45,970 bases of DNA from CAZIOH01 sp964540815. GTDB taxonomy: Bacteria; Myxococcota_A; Polyangia; Fen-1088. Positions 32,252-39,670 of this stretch are shown in pieces. Position numbers and translations under genes: made by a program. The stretch is taken from positions 1 to 45,970 of the forward strand of contig CAZIOH010000048.1 in assembly GCA_964540815.1 (NCBI GenBank). The letters are read 5' to 3'. The number at the start of each line of letters is the position of its first letter. The stretch's first letter is position 1. Below the pieces are notes generated by a model, which saw only the letters and a list, made by a program, of their open reading frames with translations, did not search any database and was not told the origin of the DNA.

Positions 32252-33669
32252 AACCGAGCGTCCTCGTGGTCGACGACGAGAAGACCTTCCGCATCGTCGC
32301 CGAGGAGGCGCTCAGCGCCGAGGGCATCCGGGTGACGGTGGCCGCCAGCGCCCGCGCGGGCCTCGAGGAGTGGCAACGCGAGCCGCCGGACGTGGTGATC
32401 CTCGATCGCAACCTCCCGGACGGCGATGGGATGCAGGTCCTCGAGACCCTGGTGCGCGAGGGGCGGGAGCGGAACCTCGACACCCTGGTGGTCATGGCCA
32501 CCGCTTACGCCGACGTCAGCAGCGCGGTGGCCGCGCTGAAGGCCGGCGCCTTCGACTACCTGGCGAAGCCCCTGCAACTCCCCGAGCTGGTGGTCACCGT
32601 GAAGAAGGCCATCGAGAACAGCCGCCTGCGCGCGCAGGTCCGGCAGCTCTCCGGGCGCGCGCAGGCCGCGGTGGGCAAGCTGGTGGCGGGGACCTCGCCC
32701 GCCATGCAGCAGGTGCTCGACATGGTCGACCGGGTGGCGCTGGCCCAGGACACCACGGTGCTGATCCAGGGTGAATCCGGGACCGGCAAGGAGCTGATCG
32801 CCGAGCGCATCCACCAGCGCACCCCCGGTCGCGGCGAGCAGGCCTTCGTGGCCCTCAACTGCGCCTCGATGCCGGAGGCGCTGCTCGAGAGCGAGCTCTT
32901 TGGGCACGAGCGCGGGGCCTTCACCGACGCCAAGACCCAGAAGCACGGGCTCTTCGAGGAAGCGGATGGCGGGACCTTGTTCCTCGACGAGGTGGCCGAG
33001 CTGCAGCCCGGGATTCAAGCCAAGCTGTTGCGGGTCCTGCAGGAGACCACCTTTCGGCGGGTCGGTGGCACCCGCGACCTCAACGTGAGCGTGCGGCTCA
33101 TCGCCGCGACCAACAAGGATCTCGCGGCCGAGGTCAAGCGCGGCAGCTTCCGGCTGGATCTGTACCACCGGCTCGACGTGTTCCACCTGCGGCTGCCCGC
33201 CCTGCGCGAGCGACGCGAGGACATCGTCACCTTCGCGCGGCACTTCCTCGCGGTGTTCGCCCAGCGCCTCGGAAAGCCGGCGCTCAAGCTCACCCCCGAG
33301 ACCGAGAACATCCTGCGCGCCTACGATTACCCCGGGAACATCCGCGAGCTGCGCAACATCATCGAGCGCGCCGCGATCCTGGCGAACCGGGACGTGGTCG
33401 AGCCGAGCTGCATCATCCTCAGCGCCGAGGTCCGGGGGGGCGAGGTCCGCGGCGACCCCGGGCCCCGCGCGTTCTTCAGCATCGACCTGCCGGGCGGGGG
33501 TGGGCTGCCGGGACAGGCCCAGCCCCAGCCCCCATCTCTGGCCGACGTCGAGCGCGCCTACATCGCGCGGCTCCTGGAATTCACCGACGGCAACCGCACC
33601 CAGGTGGCCCGCATCCTCGGCGTGTCCTACCCGACGGTGGCCAAGAAGATCGCCGACTACGGCCTGTAG
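32248..33669 (+). CDS. NtrC-family sigma-54-dependent response regulator
   Basis: This 473-residue enhancer-binding protein starts at a GTG overlapping the kinase stop, with GGAG six bases upstream. The receiver domain (1-120) has the acidic pair DD(9-10), phospho-acceptor Asp53 (VVILDRNLPDGDG) and Lys107 (YLAKP). The AAA+ domain has Walker A GESGTGKE (175-182), Walker B GGTLFLDE (241-248) and an R-finger region (YHRLDVFHLRLPALRERREDI). The sigma-54 loop reads GAFTDA (223-228) instead of GAFTGA. A Gly-rich linker joins to a Fis-type helix-turn-helix at the C-terminus (NRTQVARILGVSYPTVAKKI). It is expected to bind upstream of a sigma-54 promoter and drive open-complex formation when phosphorylated. 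The next operon, 150 bp downstream, has exactly such a promoter, making it the likely target. Confidence 0.95.
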   Translation: MKPSVLVVDDEKTFRIVAEEALSAEGIRVTVAASARAGLEEWQREPPDVVILDRNLPDGDGMQVLETLVREGRERNLDTLVVMATAYADVSSAVAALKAGAFDYLAKPLQLPELVVTVKKAIENSRLRAQVRQLSGRAQAAVGKLVAGTSPAMQQVLDMVDRVALAQDTTVLIQGESGTGKELIAERIHQRTPGRGEQAFVALNCASMPEALLESELFGHERGAFTDAKTQKHGLFEEADGGTLFLDEVAELQPGIQAKLLRVLQETTFRRVGGTRDLNVSVRLIAATNKDLAAEVKRGSFRLDLYHRLDVFHLRLPALRERREDIVTFARHFLAVFAQRLGKPALKLTPETENILRAYDYPGNIRELRNIIERAAILANRDVVEPSCIILSAEVRGGEVRGDPGPRAFFSIDLPGGGGLPGQAQPQPPSLADVERAYIARLLEFTDGNRTQVARILGVSYPTVAKKIADYGL

Positions 33670-33676
33670 GGCGCGA

Positions 33677-33701
33677 CCCCCTGCAAGTTTTGATCAGGGG
33701 G
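33677..33701 (+). terminator. Weak stem-loop after the response regulator gene
   Basis: CCCCCTG and CAGGGGG form a 7-bp stem around an 11-nt T-rich loop, seven bases past the regulator stop. There is no T-run after the stem. It could reduce read-through into the efflux operon, or belong to the operon's upstream control region. Confidence 0.35.
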
Positions 33702-33703
33702 GT

Positions 33704-33716
33704 GAAAGAAACTTTC
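33704..33716. promoter_or_regulatory. Candidate enhancer half-palindrome upstream of the efflux promoter
   Basis: GAAAG-AAA-CTTTC is a perfect 5-bp inverted repeat, centred about 70 bp upstream of the -24 element and about 95 bp upstream of the predicted transcription start. That distance suits an NtrC-type activator. Its right part, AACTTTCG, is the reverse complement of CGAAAGTT within the promoter. It is short and could be chance. Confidence 0.3.
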
Positions 33717-33766
33717 GGGCCGCCGACGTGCGATCCAGGTTTCGGCGCATTGCAGGCGGGCCAAGG

Positions 33767-33806
33767 GGGTGTGACGCAAGGCACGAAAGTTGCTTGGGTC
33801 ACACCC
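33767..33806. promoter_or_regulatory. 14-bp inverted repeat enclosing the sigma-54 promoter
   Basis: Left arm GGGTGTGACGCAAG (33767-33780) and right arm CTTGGGTCACACCC (33793-33806) pair at 13 of 14 positions, with one G-G mismatch. The 12-bp centre carries most of the promoter, and the -24 and -12 dinucleotides fall on the inner arm ends. The predicted start site is in the right arm. A dyad this long is likely a protein-binding operator; a repressor or the activator itself could use it. Confidence 0.7.
33780..33793 (+). promoter_or_regulatory. Sigma-54 (-24/-12) promoter of the RND efflux operon
   Basis: GGCACGAAAGTTGC matches the core consensus TGGCACG-N4-TTGCW (the preceding base is A instead of T, the following base is T). 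GG and GC are separated by exactly 10 bp, the strict sigma-54 spacing. Transcription should start near 33805, only about 15 nt before the czcA start codon. It lies 110 bp after the NtrC-type regulator gene on the same strand. Confidence 0.8.
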
Positions 33807-33819
33807 GAGCCCCCCCACC

Positions 33820-36800
33820 GTGCTGGAACGCCTGATTGATTTCGCCGTGCACCGTCGCTTCGCGATGCTGGTGCTCTCGGCGGCCTTTGTCGTCTTCGGA
33901 ATCTTCACCTTCCGGAGGCTGAAGATCGAAGCCTTCCCGGACGTGACCAACGTCCAGGTCATGGTCATCAGCCTGTTCCCGGGGCAGGCGGCCGAGGAGG
34001 TGGAGAAGAAGGTCACCATCCCGGTCGAGCACGCCCTGGTCGGCGTCCCGCGGGTCCTCATCCAGCGCTCGATCACCTCGTTCGGGCTGTCGCAGGTGGT
34101 GCTGACCTTCGACGACGAGGCGGACATCTACTTCGCGCGCCAGCAGGTGGCCGAGCGCCTGTCCGAGGCCGACGTCCCGCCCGAGGTCACGCCGCACCTC
34201 GGGCCCAACGACACGCCGGTCGGCCAGGTGTACCAGTACACGCTCGAGAGCGACCGGCACAGCCCGAGCGAGCTGCGCAGCTGGCAGGACTGGGTGGTCT
34301 CGAAGCACCTCATGCGGGTGGCGGGCGTGGCCGACGTGGTCAGCTTCGGGGGCTTCCAGAAGGAGTTTCACGTGATCGCCGATCCGGCGCGCCTGCGCAG
34401 CAACGGCGTGACCCTGGCGCAGCTGTCGGAGGCGGTCGCGCGCTCGAACGGCGCCACCTCGGGCGGCTACTTGCCGAATGGCGAGTCCGAGCTGGTGGTC
34501 CGCGGGCGCGGCTACCTGCGCGGCATCGCCGATCTCGAGAACACCTCGATCAGCGCCCGCGACGGCACGCCGGTGCTGGTGCGCAACGTCGCGACGGTGG
34601 TCGAGTCGTACACGCCCCGGCGGGGCGCGGTGGCCCGCGGCGAGGCCATCGACTCGATCGAGGGGACCATCCTCCTCCGGCGCGGCGAGAACCCCAAGGA
34701 CGTGCTCAGCGGGGTCCACGAGGCGGTGGCGCGCATCAACCGTGAGCTCTTGCCCCCGGGGATGGCCATCGTCCCGTTCTACGATCGGACCCACCTGGTC
34801 GACACCACCCTTCGGACCGTCTCGCACAACGTCCTCGAGGGAGTGCTGCTGGTGAGCCTGGTCCTGTGGCTCTTCCTGCGGGCCATCTCCGGCTCGATCG
34901 CGGTGGCGGTGACCATGCCGCTCGCGCTCATGACGGCGTTCGTGGGGCTCTACTACGCGGGGGTGCCCGCCAACCTGCTGTCGATGGGCGCGATCGACTT
35001 CGGGATCTTGCTCGACGGCGCGGTGATCCTGGTGGAGAACGCCTATCGCCACCTGGCGGAGGAGCAGCCGCCCCCGGAGGAGGTGGCGCACGTGGTGGGC
35101 CGCGCCGCCAAGGAGGTGGTGCGGCCCACCCTCTTCTCGATGGCCATCATCGCCGCCGCCATGATGCCCATCTTCACCCTCGAGCGGGTGGAGGGACGGA
35201 TCTTTCGTCCGGTGGCCCTGACCTACGGGTTCGCGCTCGGCGGGGCGCTCTTCTTCACCATGACCACCGTCCCGGCCTTGACGGCCGTGCTGCTCAAGCA
35301 CCGCAAGGTCACCGAAAAGGATCCGGCCTTCCTCCTGTGGTTGCGCGCCCGATACCTCAGGCTCTTGCAGGTGGCCCTGCGCCTGCCCTGGGTCCCGGTG
35401 GGCTTCGGGCTCCTGCTGCTCTTCGGGGCGGGGGCGCTGGTGCCGCGGCTCGGGGCGGAGTTCCTGCCCGAGATGAACGAGGGTGACATCCACGTCACCG
35501 TGACCATGCCGAGCGCCGTCTCGCTCGAGCGCGGGGCCGAGGTGCTGCGGGACGTGCGGCTCGCGCTGATGCGCTTCCCGGAGGTCAAGGACGTCCTCAG
35601 CGAACAGGGACACCCGGAGGATGGCACCGACGACGAGGCCCCCAACCAGTCCGAGATGTTCGTGATCATGAAGGCGCAGTCGGAGTGGAAGACCGGGCGG
35701 AGCAAGGAGCAGATCGTCGACCGCATGCGCGAGGAGCTCAGCCAGCGCCCGGGGGTGGTCTTCAACTTCAGCCAGCCCATCAAGGATCGCGTCGAGGAAT
35801 CGATCTCGGGGATCCGTGGGCAGATCGTGGTCAAGATCTACGGCGAGGATCTGCACCTCATGCACGACAAGCTCGAGCAGGTGCGGCGCATCCTGGCCGG
35901 CATGCGGGGCTCGCGGGACATCGAGATCTACCGGGCGGGGAGCGCGCAGCACCTGGTGGCCGACGTGAACCGCGAGCAGGCGTCGCGCTACGGGATTCCG
36001 GTGCGCGACATCGAGGACGCCATCGAGACCGGCTTCGGCGGCACCCTGGCCACGTCGATCTGGGAGGGGGAGCGCAAGGTGGGGGTGCGCATCAAGCTGC
36101 CTCAGCCGGCCATCGGCAACGTCGAGAACGTGGGGCGCCTCGAGATCCCGGTCGGCAACGCGCGGGTCCCGCTGGCGGCGCTGGCGGACATCCACGTCGA
36201 TCGCGGGCGCACCCAGATCAACCGCGAGCAGGGGGGGCGGTTCCTGGCCATCAAGTGCAACCTCGAGGGGCGCGACATGGGCAGCTTCATCGACGAGGCC
36301 CAGGGCCGCGTGAAGCGCGAGGTCGAGTTGCCGTCGGGGTACTACCTGACCTGGGGCGGCGAGTTCGAGAACCAGCGGCGCGCGATGAAGCGGCTGCAGG
36401 TGATCGTCCCCATCTCGATCCTGGTGATCTTCGCGCTCCTCTACCTGACCTTCCGGGCGGTCCTGCCGGCGGTGGTGGTGCTGCTGGTGGTTCCCTTCGC
36501 GACGGTGGGCGGGATCTTCGCGCTGTTCCTCACCCACACCGTGCTGTCGGTCTCGGCGGCGGTCGGGTTCATCACCCTGTTCGGGGTGGCAGTGATGGAC
36601 GGGGTGCTGCTCGTGACCTACATCGTGCAGGCGCGGCAGGCCCAGGCGGCCCGGCGGATGGCGGGGCAGGACGCGGGTGACGATCGGCAGGCCATCATCG
36701 ACGCGGTGTCGCAGCGGTTGCGCCCGGTCTTGATGACCGCGCTCCTGGCCTCGCTGGGGCTCGTGCCGGCGGCCATGTCCCACGCCATCGGGTCGGACAC

Positions 36801-37005
36801 CCAGCGGCCCTTCGCGATTGTGATCATCGGCGGCCTGGTCTCGTCGACCCTGCTGACGATGCTGCTCTTGCCCACGCTGTACCAGCTGGCCCAGAGCTGG
36901 TTCGGCGGTGATCCCCGGGCCCCCCGAGGGTCGGCGGCGCCGGCGGCTGCCGGGACCGGAGCGGTGGCGGCGGGGCACCCGGCGCGACGGGGAGCCCGAC
37001 CGTGA
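33820..37005 (+). CDS. czcA: Heavy-metal RND efflux pump inner-membrane subunit (CzcA/HME family)
   Basis: This 1061-residue proton-driven transporter is the inner-membrane engine of a tripartite efflux system. The GTG at 33820 gives the usual family start (VLERLIDFAVHRRFAMLVL). A TTG at 33790 falls in the -12 promoter element and is excluded if that promoter is used. TM1 is followed by a large periplasmic loop, then TM2-6, a second loop and TM7-12. The HME signature in TM4 is IDFGILLDGAVILVEN, with Asp393, Asp399 and Glu406 matching the proton-relay residues of CzcA. The form resembles pumps for divalent ions (Co, Zn, Cd, Ni) more than the Cu/Ag type. Inferred substrate is therefore a divalent metal. 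The stop overlaps the OMF gene (GTGA). No clear Shine-Dalgarno is visible in the very short leader. Confidence 0.94.
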   Translation: MLERLIDFAVHRRFAMLVLSAAFVVFGIFTFRRLKIEAFPDVTNVQVMVISLFPGQAAEEVEKKVTIPVEHALVGVPRVLIQRSITSFGLSQVVLTFDDEADIYFARQQVAERLSEADVPPEVTPHLGPNDTPVGQVYQYTLESDRHSPSELRSWQDWVVSKHLMRVAGVADVVSFGGFQKEFHVIADPARLRSNGVTLAQLSEAVARSNGATSGGYLPNGESELVVRGRGYLRGIADLENTSISARDGTPVLVRNVATVVESYTPRRGAVARGEAIDSIEGTILLRRGENPKDVLSGVHEAVARINRELLPPGMAIVPFYDRTHLVDTTLRTVSHNVLEGVLLVSLVLWLFLRAISGSIAVAVTMPLALMTAFVGLYYAGVPANLLSMGAIDFGILLDGAVILVENAYRHLAEEQPPPEEVAHVVGRAAKEVVRPTLFSMAIIAAAMMPIFTLERVEGRIFRPVALTYGFALGGALFFTMTTVPALTAVLLKHRKVTEKDPAFLLWLRARYLRLLQVALRLPWVPVGFGLLLLFGAGALVPRLGAEFLPEMNEGDIHVTVTMPSAVSLERGAEVLRDVRLALMRFPEVKDVLSEQGHPEDGTDDEAPNQSEMFVIMKAQSEWKTGRSKEQIVDRMREELSQRPGVVFNFSQPIKDRVEESISGIRGQIVVKIYGEDLHLMHDKLEQVRRILAGMRGSRDIEIYRAGSAQHLVADVNREQASRYGIPVRDIEDAIETGFGGTLATSIWEGERKVGVRIKLPQPAIGNVENVGRLEIPVGNARVPLAALADIHVDRGRTQINREQGGRFLAIKCNLEGRDMGSFIDEAQGRVKREVELPSGYYLTWGGEFENQRRAMKRLQVIVPISILVIFALLYLTFRAVLPAVVVLLVVPFATVGGIFALFLTHTVLSVSAAVGFITLFGVAVMDGVLLVTYIVQARQAQAARRMAGQDAGDDRQAIIDAVSQRLRPVLMTALLASLGLVPAAMSHAIGSDTQRPFAIVIIGGLVSSTLLTMLLLPTLYQLAQSWFGGDPRAPRGSAAPAAAGTGAVAAGHPARRGARP

Positions 37006-38420
37006 GCAGAGATGCCGTCCGTCGCGGGCGCGGGAGCGGGGACGCGAGCGTGGACCTCAGCGGGCAGGCAAGCCGGCAGGGGCGACGCCTGCTCCTGGCG
37101 GCGACCCTCGCCGGCTGGTGCCTCGCTGCCCACGGCCGGGCGGCGCAGGCGGAACAGGCCCGGGGGCGTGACGCCCCGGCGTCGCCGAGCCTCACCATGG
37201 ACGACGCCGTGCGCCTGGCGCTGGCCCGCAACCGCGACATCGTGTCCGCCAGGCTGGAGATCGACGTGGCCGCCACCGAGATCATCGCCGCGCGCCTCCT
37301 GCCGAACCCGACCCTCGGGTACTCGGTCGGGAACCTGGTGCTCGGGTCCGGCAACGATCAGATGCGCGGGCTCGACCCCCACTTCTGGTCGCAGCCGGTC
37401 CAGAGCGTGGGGATCTCGCAGGTCATCGACCTGTGGGCCAAGCGCCGGGCCCGCACCGAGGTGGCCGAGCTCGGGACCGAGCAGCAGCGCTGGGTGGCGG
37501 CGGACGCCATTCGAACCATCGTGCACGCGGTGCGCTCGGCCTTCATCGAGGTCCTGCGCGAGCAGGGCGAGCTGGCCCTGTCGCGGGAGATCGCGGCGCG
37601 CTATGCCGGCACGGTCAAGCTCTCGCGCTCGCGCTTCGCGGCGGGGGACATCTCGGAGGCCGAGCTGCGCAAGGTCGAGCTCGAGGGCATTCGCTTCGAC
37701 AACGCGGTGATCGACGCGGAGACCGAGTGGGCCACGGCCCGGGCCGGGCTGGCGCTGCTCCTCGGGTTGCCAGACGCCGCCGGGCTCCCCGCCGAGCTGC
37801 CGGAGACCTTCGCGCTGCTGTCGCCCGACGAGCGGCTGGCGGCCCCCGACGCGGCCGAGAAGCTGGTCGCGCTGGCGCTCGAGCGGCGCCCCGACGTGCG
37901 CGCCACCCGGGTGGATGCGCGACGGGCCAGCGCCCGCCAGCGCTCCGCCCGGCGCGACGCCTTCCCGGACGTGGCCCTCGGCCCGACCTACACCCACAGC
38001 GGCTTCGCGGTGTCGGGGGACAACCCCAACACGCTCGGGCTCTCGGTGTCGGTGGTGCTGCCGGTCTTCGACCGCAACCAGGCGGCGAGGGCCAGGGCCG
38101 ACCTCGAGCTGCGGCGCGCCGCCAACGACGAGGCCCGGCTCGGGCTCGTCGTCCGGCAGGAGATCGCCGATGCGACCCGGCGCGAGCGCCGCTCGCGGAG
38201 GCTGGTGTCCACCTACGAGGGCGGGATGCTTCGCCTGGCGGAGGACGCCTTGAAGACGGCGGAGCGGCTCTACCGGGCGGGCGCGAGCTCCCTGCTCGAG
38301 TTCCTGGAGGCCGAGCGGACCTACCTCGAGATTCGCGGACAGTACCTGCGCGCCCGCCACGATCTGCGCCAGGCTTCGGTGGATGTTGCATTCGTCGTGG
38401 CGGAGGGAAATCTCGAATGA
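37002..38420 (+). CDS. czcC: Outer-membrane efflux channel (CzcC/TolC family)
   Basis: This 472-residue outer-membrane factor forms the exit duct of the pump. The GTG start overlaps the czcA stop. The N-terminus (about 50 residues) includes a hydrophobic signal (RLLLAATLAGWCLAAHGRAAQA). Two outer-membrane efflux repeats follow. The first begins SLTMDDAVRLALARNRDIVSARLEID and has LLPNPTLGYSVGN. The second has ALERRPDVRATRVDARRAS, FPDVALGPTYTHSG and SVVLPVFDRNQAARARADLELRRA, the typical coiled-coil and strand pattern. The C-terminal helix YRAGASSLLEFLEAERTYLEIRGQYL is diagnostic. CzcC-like rather than TolC is inferred from operon context. Order A-C-B differs from the classical czcCBA order. The stop overlaps the adaptor gene (ATGA). 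Confidence 0.92.
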   Translation: MSRDAVRRGRGSGDASVDLSGQASRQGRRLLLAATLAGWCLAAHGRAAQAEQARGRDAPASPSLTMDDAVRLALARNRDIVSARLEIDVAATEIIAARLLPNPTLGYSVGNLVLGSGNDQMRGLDPHFWSQPVQSVGISQVIDLWAKRRARTEVAELGTEQQRWVAADAIRTIVHAVRSAFIEVLREQGELALSREIAARYAGTVKLSRSRFAAGDISEAELRKVELEGIRFDNAVIDAETEWATARAGLALLLGLPDAAGLPAELPETFALLSPDERLAAPDAAEKLVALALERRPDVRATRVDARRASARQRSARRDAFPDVALGPTYTHSGFAVSGDNPNTLGLSVSVVLPVFDRNQAARARADLELRRAANDEARLGLVVRQEIADATRRERRSRRLVSTYEGGMLRLAEDALKTAERLYRAGASSLLEFLEAERTYLEIRGQYLRARHDLRQASVDVAFVVAEGNLE

Positions 38421-39658
38421 CCAGACCGACCCGTATCCTGAAGTTGCCTTCGACGCCCCGGTCACCTCATCCCCTCGCCCCGCGGAGCGGCGAGAGGGTC
38501 AGGCAGAGGGGACCGGAAATCGCCGTGGCGCTCATGGTGGCGCTGGGGCTCGCGCTCGGCGCGTCGCCGGGATGTGAGCGCGCGGGCGGCGAGGGGCCCC
38601 ACGCCGTCGACGACTCGGAGCCGGCCGCCTCGCCGTCGCGCGACTTTCTCAAGCTCGATCCGAAGAGCCCGCGCATGGCCTTCCTGAAGATCGACGTGGT
38701 CCGCGAGAGCGACGTCCCCGCCGTGGTCTCGCTGCCGGGGCGGGTCTCGGTGGACGAGGACCACACGCAGCGGGTGGCCTCGCCGATCGATGGGCGGGTG
38801 GTCGCGCTCTTCGTCAAGCCTGGCGAGGTGGTGCGGGCCGGGCAGCCCCTGCTCGAGCTGGCCTCGCCGCAGGTGGGCCTGCTGCAAGCGGACGCCGCCA
38901 AGGCCGCCGAGGATCTCTCGGTGACCGAGCGGGCGGTGGTCCGGGTCCGGCGGCTGAAGGCCGACGGGGCGGTGTCCGAGAAGGAGGTGGCGCAGATCGA
39001 GGCCGACTTCAAGAAGGCCCAGGCCGACGTGGCCCGCTCCGCCGCCCAGCTTCATTCCCTCGGCATCTCGGCGGCGGCCCCGACCGTCAAGGTCGCCCTG
39101 CGGGCCCAGATCGCCGGCACGGTGATCGAGCGTCCGGCCCTGGTGGGCCAGGAGGTCCGGGCCGACGGCGCCACGCCGCTGCTGACCATCAGCAACCTCG
39201 ATCGGGTCTGGGTCCTCGGCGCCGTCTACGAGCGCGATCTCTCGCTCATCGACGAGAAGGACGTGCCCGTCACGGTCCACGTCCCCGCCTACCCAGGGGA
39301 AGACTTCGCGGGCCGGGTGATCTACATCGGCGAGGTGGTCGACCCCGTGACGCGCACCGTGCAGCTCCGCTGCGCGCTCGACAACCCGAAGCACCGCCTC
39401 AAGCCCGAGATGTTCGCCTCGATCGACGTGCAGAGCATCGGGGGAAAGCGCTTCATCTCGGTCCCTGGCCGGGCCGTGCTGGCCGAGGGCGAGAAGTACC
39501 AGGTGATCGTCGCCTCGGAGGGCAACGTCTTTCGCGCCCGTCAGGTCGAGGTCGGCTCCGAGACCGGCGACCGGGTGCGCATCCTGCGGGGCCTCACCCC
39601 CGGAGAGAAGATCGTGGTCGACGGCGCCCTCTTCCTCAAGCGCGAGCTCGCCGACTGA
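38417..39658 (+). CDS. czcB: RND periplasmic adaptor (membrane fusion protein, CzcB family)
   Basis: This 413-residue adaptor links pump and channel. The ATG overlaps the czcC stop. Residues 18-30 (SPHPLAPRSGERV) are the translation of a REP-like palindrome inserted between the start and the hydrophobic signal segment (AVALMVALGLALGASPGC). The cysteine after ASPG may be lipidated, though the lipobox is not canonical. The adaptor domains follow: a barrel-sandwich/biotinyl-lipoyl half (ASPIDGRVVALFVKPGEVVRAGQ), a coiled-coil hairpin (about 155-215), the second lipoyl half (RAQIAGTVIERPALVGQEV), a beta-barrel (VWVLGAVYERDLSLIDE) and a membrane-proximal domain (GLTPGEKIVVDGALFLKRELAD). No His-rich metal-binding tail is seen. 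A start further downstream that avoids the repeat is conceivable, but no good one is evident. Confidence 0.92.
   Translation: MTRPTRILKLPSTPRSPHPLAPRSGERVRQRGPEIAVALMVALGLALGASPGCERAGGEGPHAVDDSEPAASPSRDFLKLDPKSPRMAFLKIDVVRESDVPAVVSLPGRVSVDEDHTQRVASPIDGRVVALFVKPGEVVRAGQPLLELASPQVGLLQADAAKAAEDLSVTERAVVRVRRLKADGAVSEKEVAQIEADFKKAQADVARSAAQLHSLGISAAAPTVKVALRAQIAGTVIERPALVGQEVRADGATPLLTISNLDRVWVLGAVYERDLSLIDEKDVPVTVHVPAYPGEDFAGRVIYIGEVVDPVTRTVQLRCALDNPKHRLKPEMFASIDVQSIGGKRFISVPGRAVLAEGEKYQVIVASEGNVFRARQVEVGSETGDRVRILRGLTPGEKIVVDGALFLKRELAD
38471..38498. repeat. REP-like palindrome inside the 5' coding region of czcB
   Basis: CCCCTCGCCCCGC here is identical to the left arm of the palindrome at 12549. 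The right arm GCGGCGAGAGGG has diverged by one base and is one base shorter. In frame it reads PLAPRSGER, placed between the start codon and the signal peptide core of the adaptor, so the host gene tolerates it. Confidence 0.7.
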
Positions 39659-39670
39659 CCTCCGCCGTGC

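Noticed and set aside
33790..33819. TTG at 33790 as the czcA start
   Set aside because: It lies in the -12 element of the sigma-54 promoter, and the added residues are not found in the family; GTG at 33820 gives the normal N-terminus.
33799..36978. Minus-strand open frame of 1059 codons antisense to czcA
   Set aside because: It is His/Arg/Glu-rich nonsense-like sequence, and the plus strand encodes a clear RND transporter.
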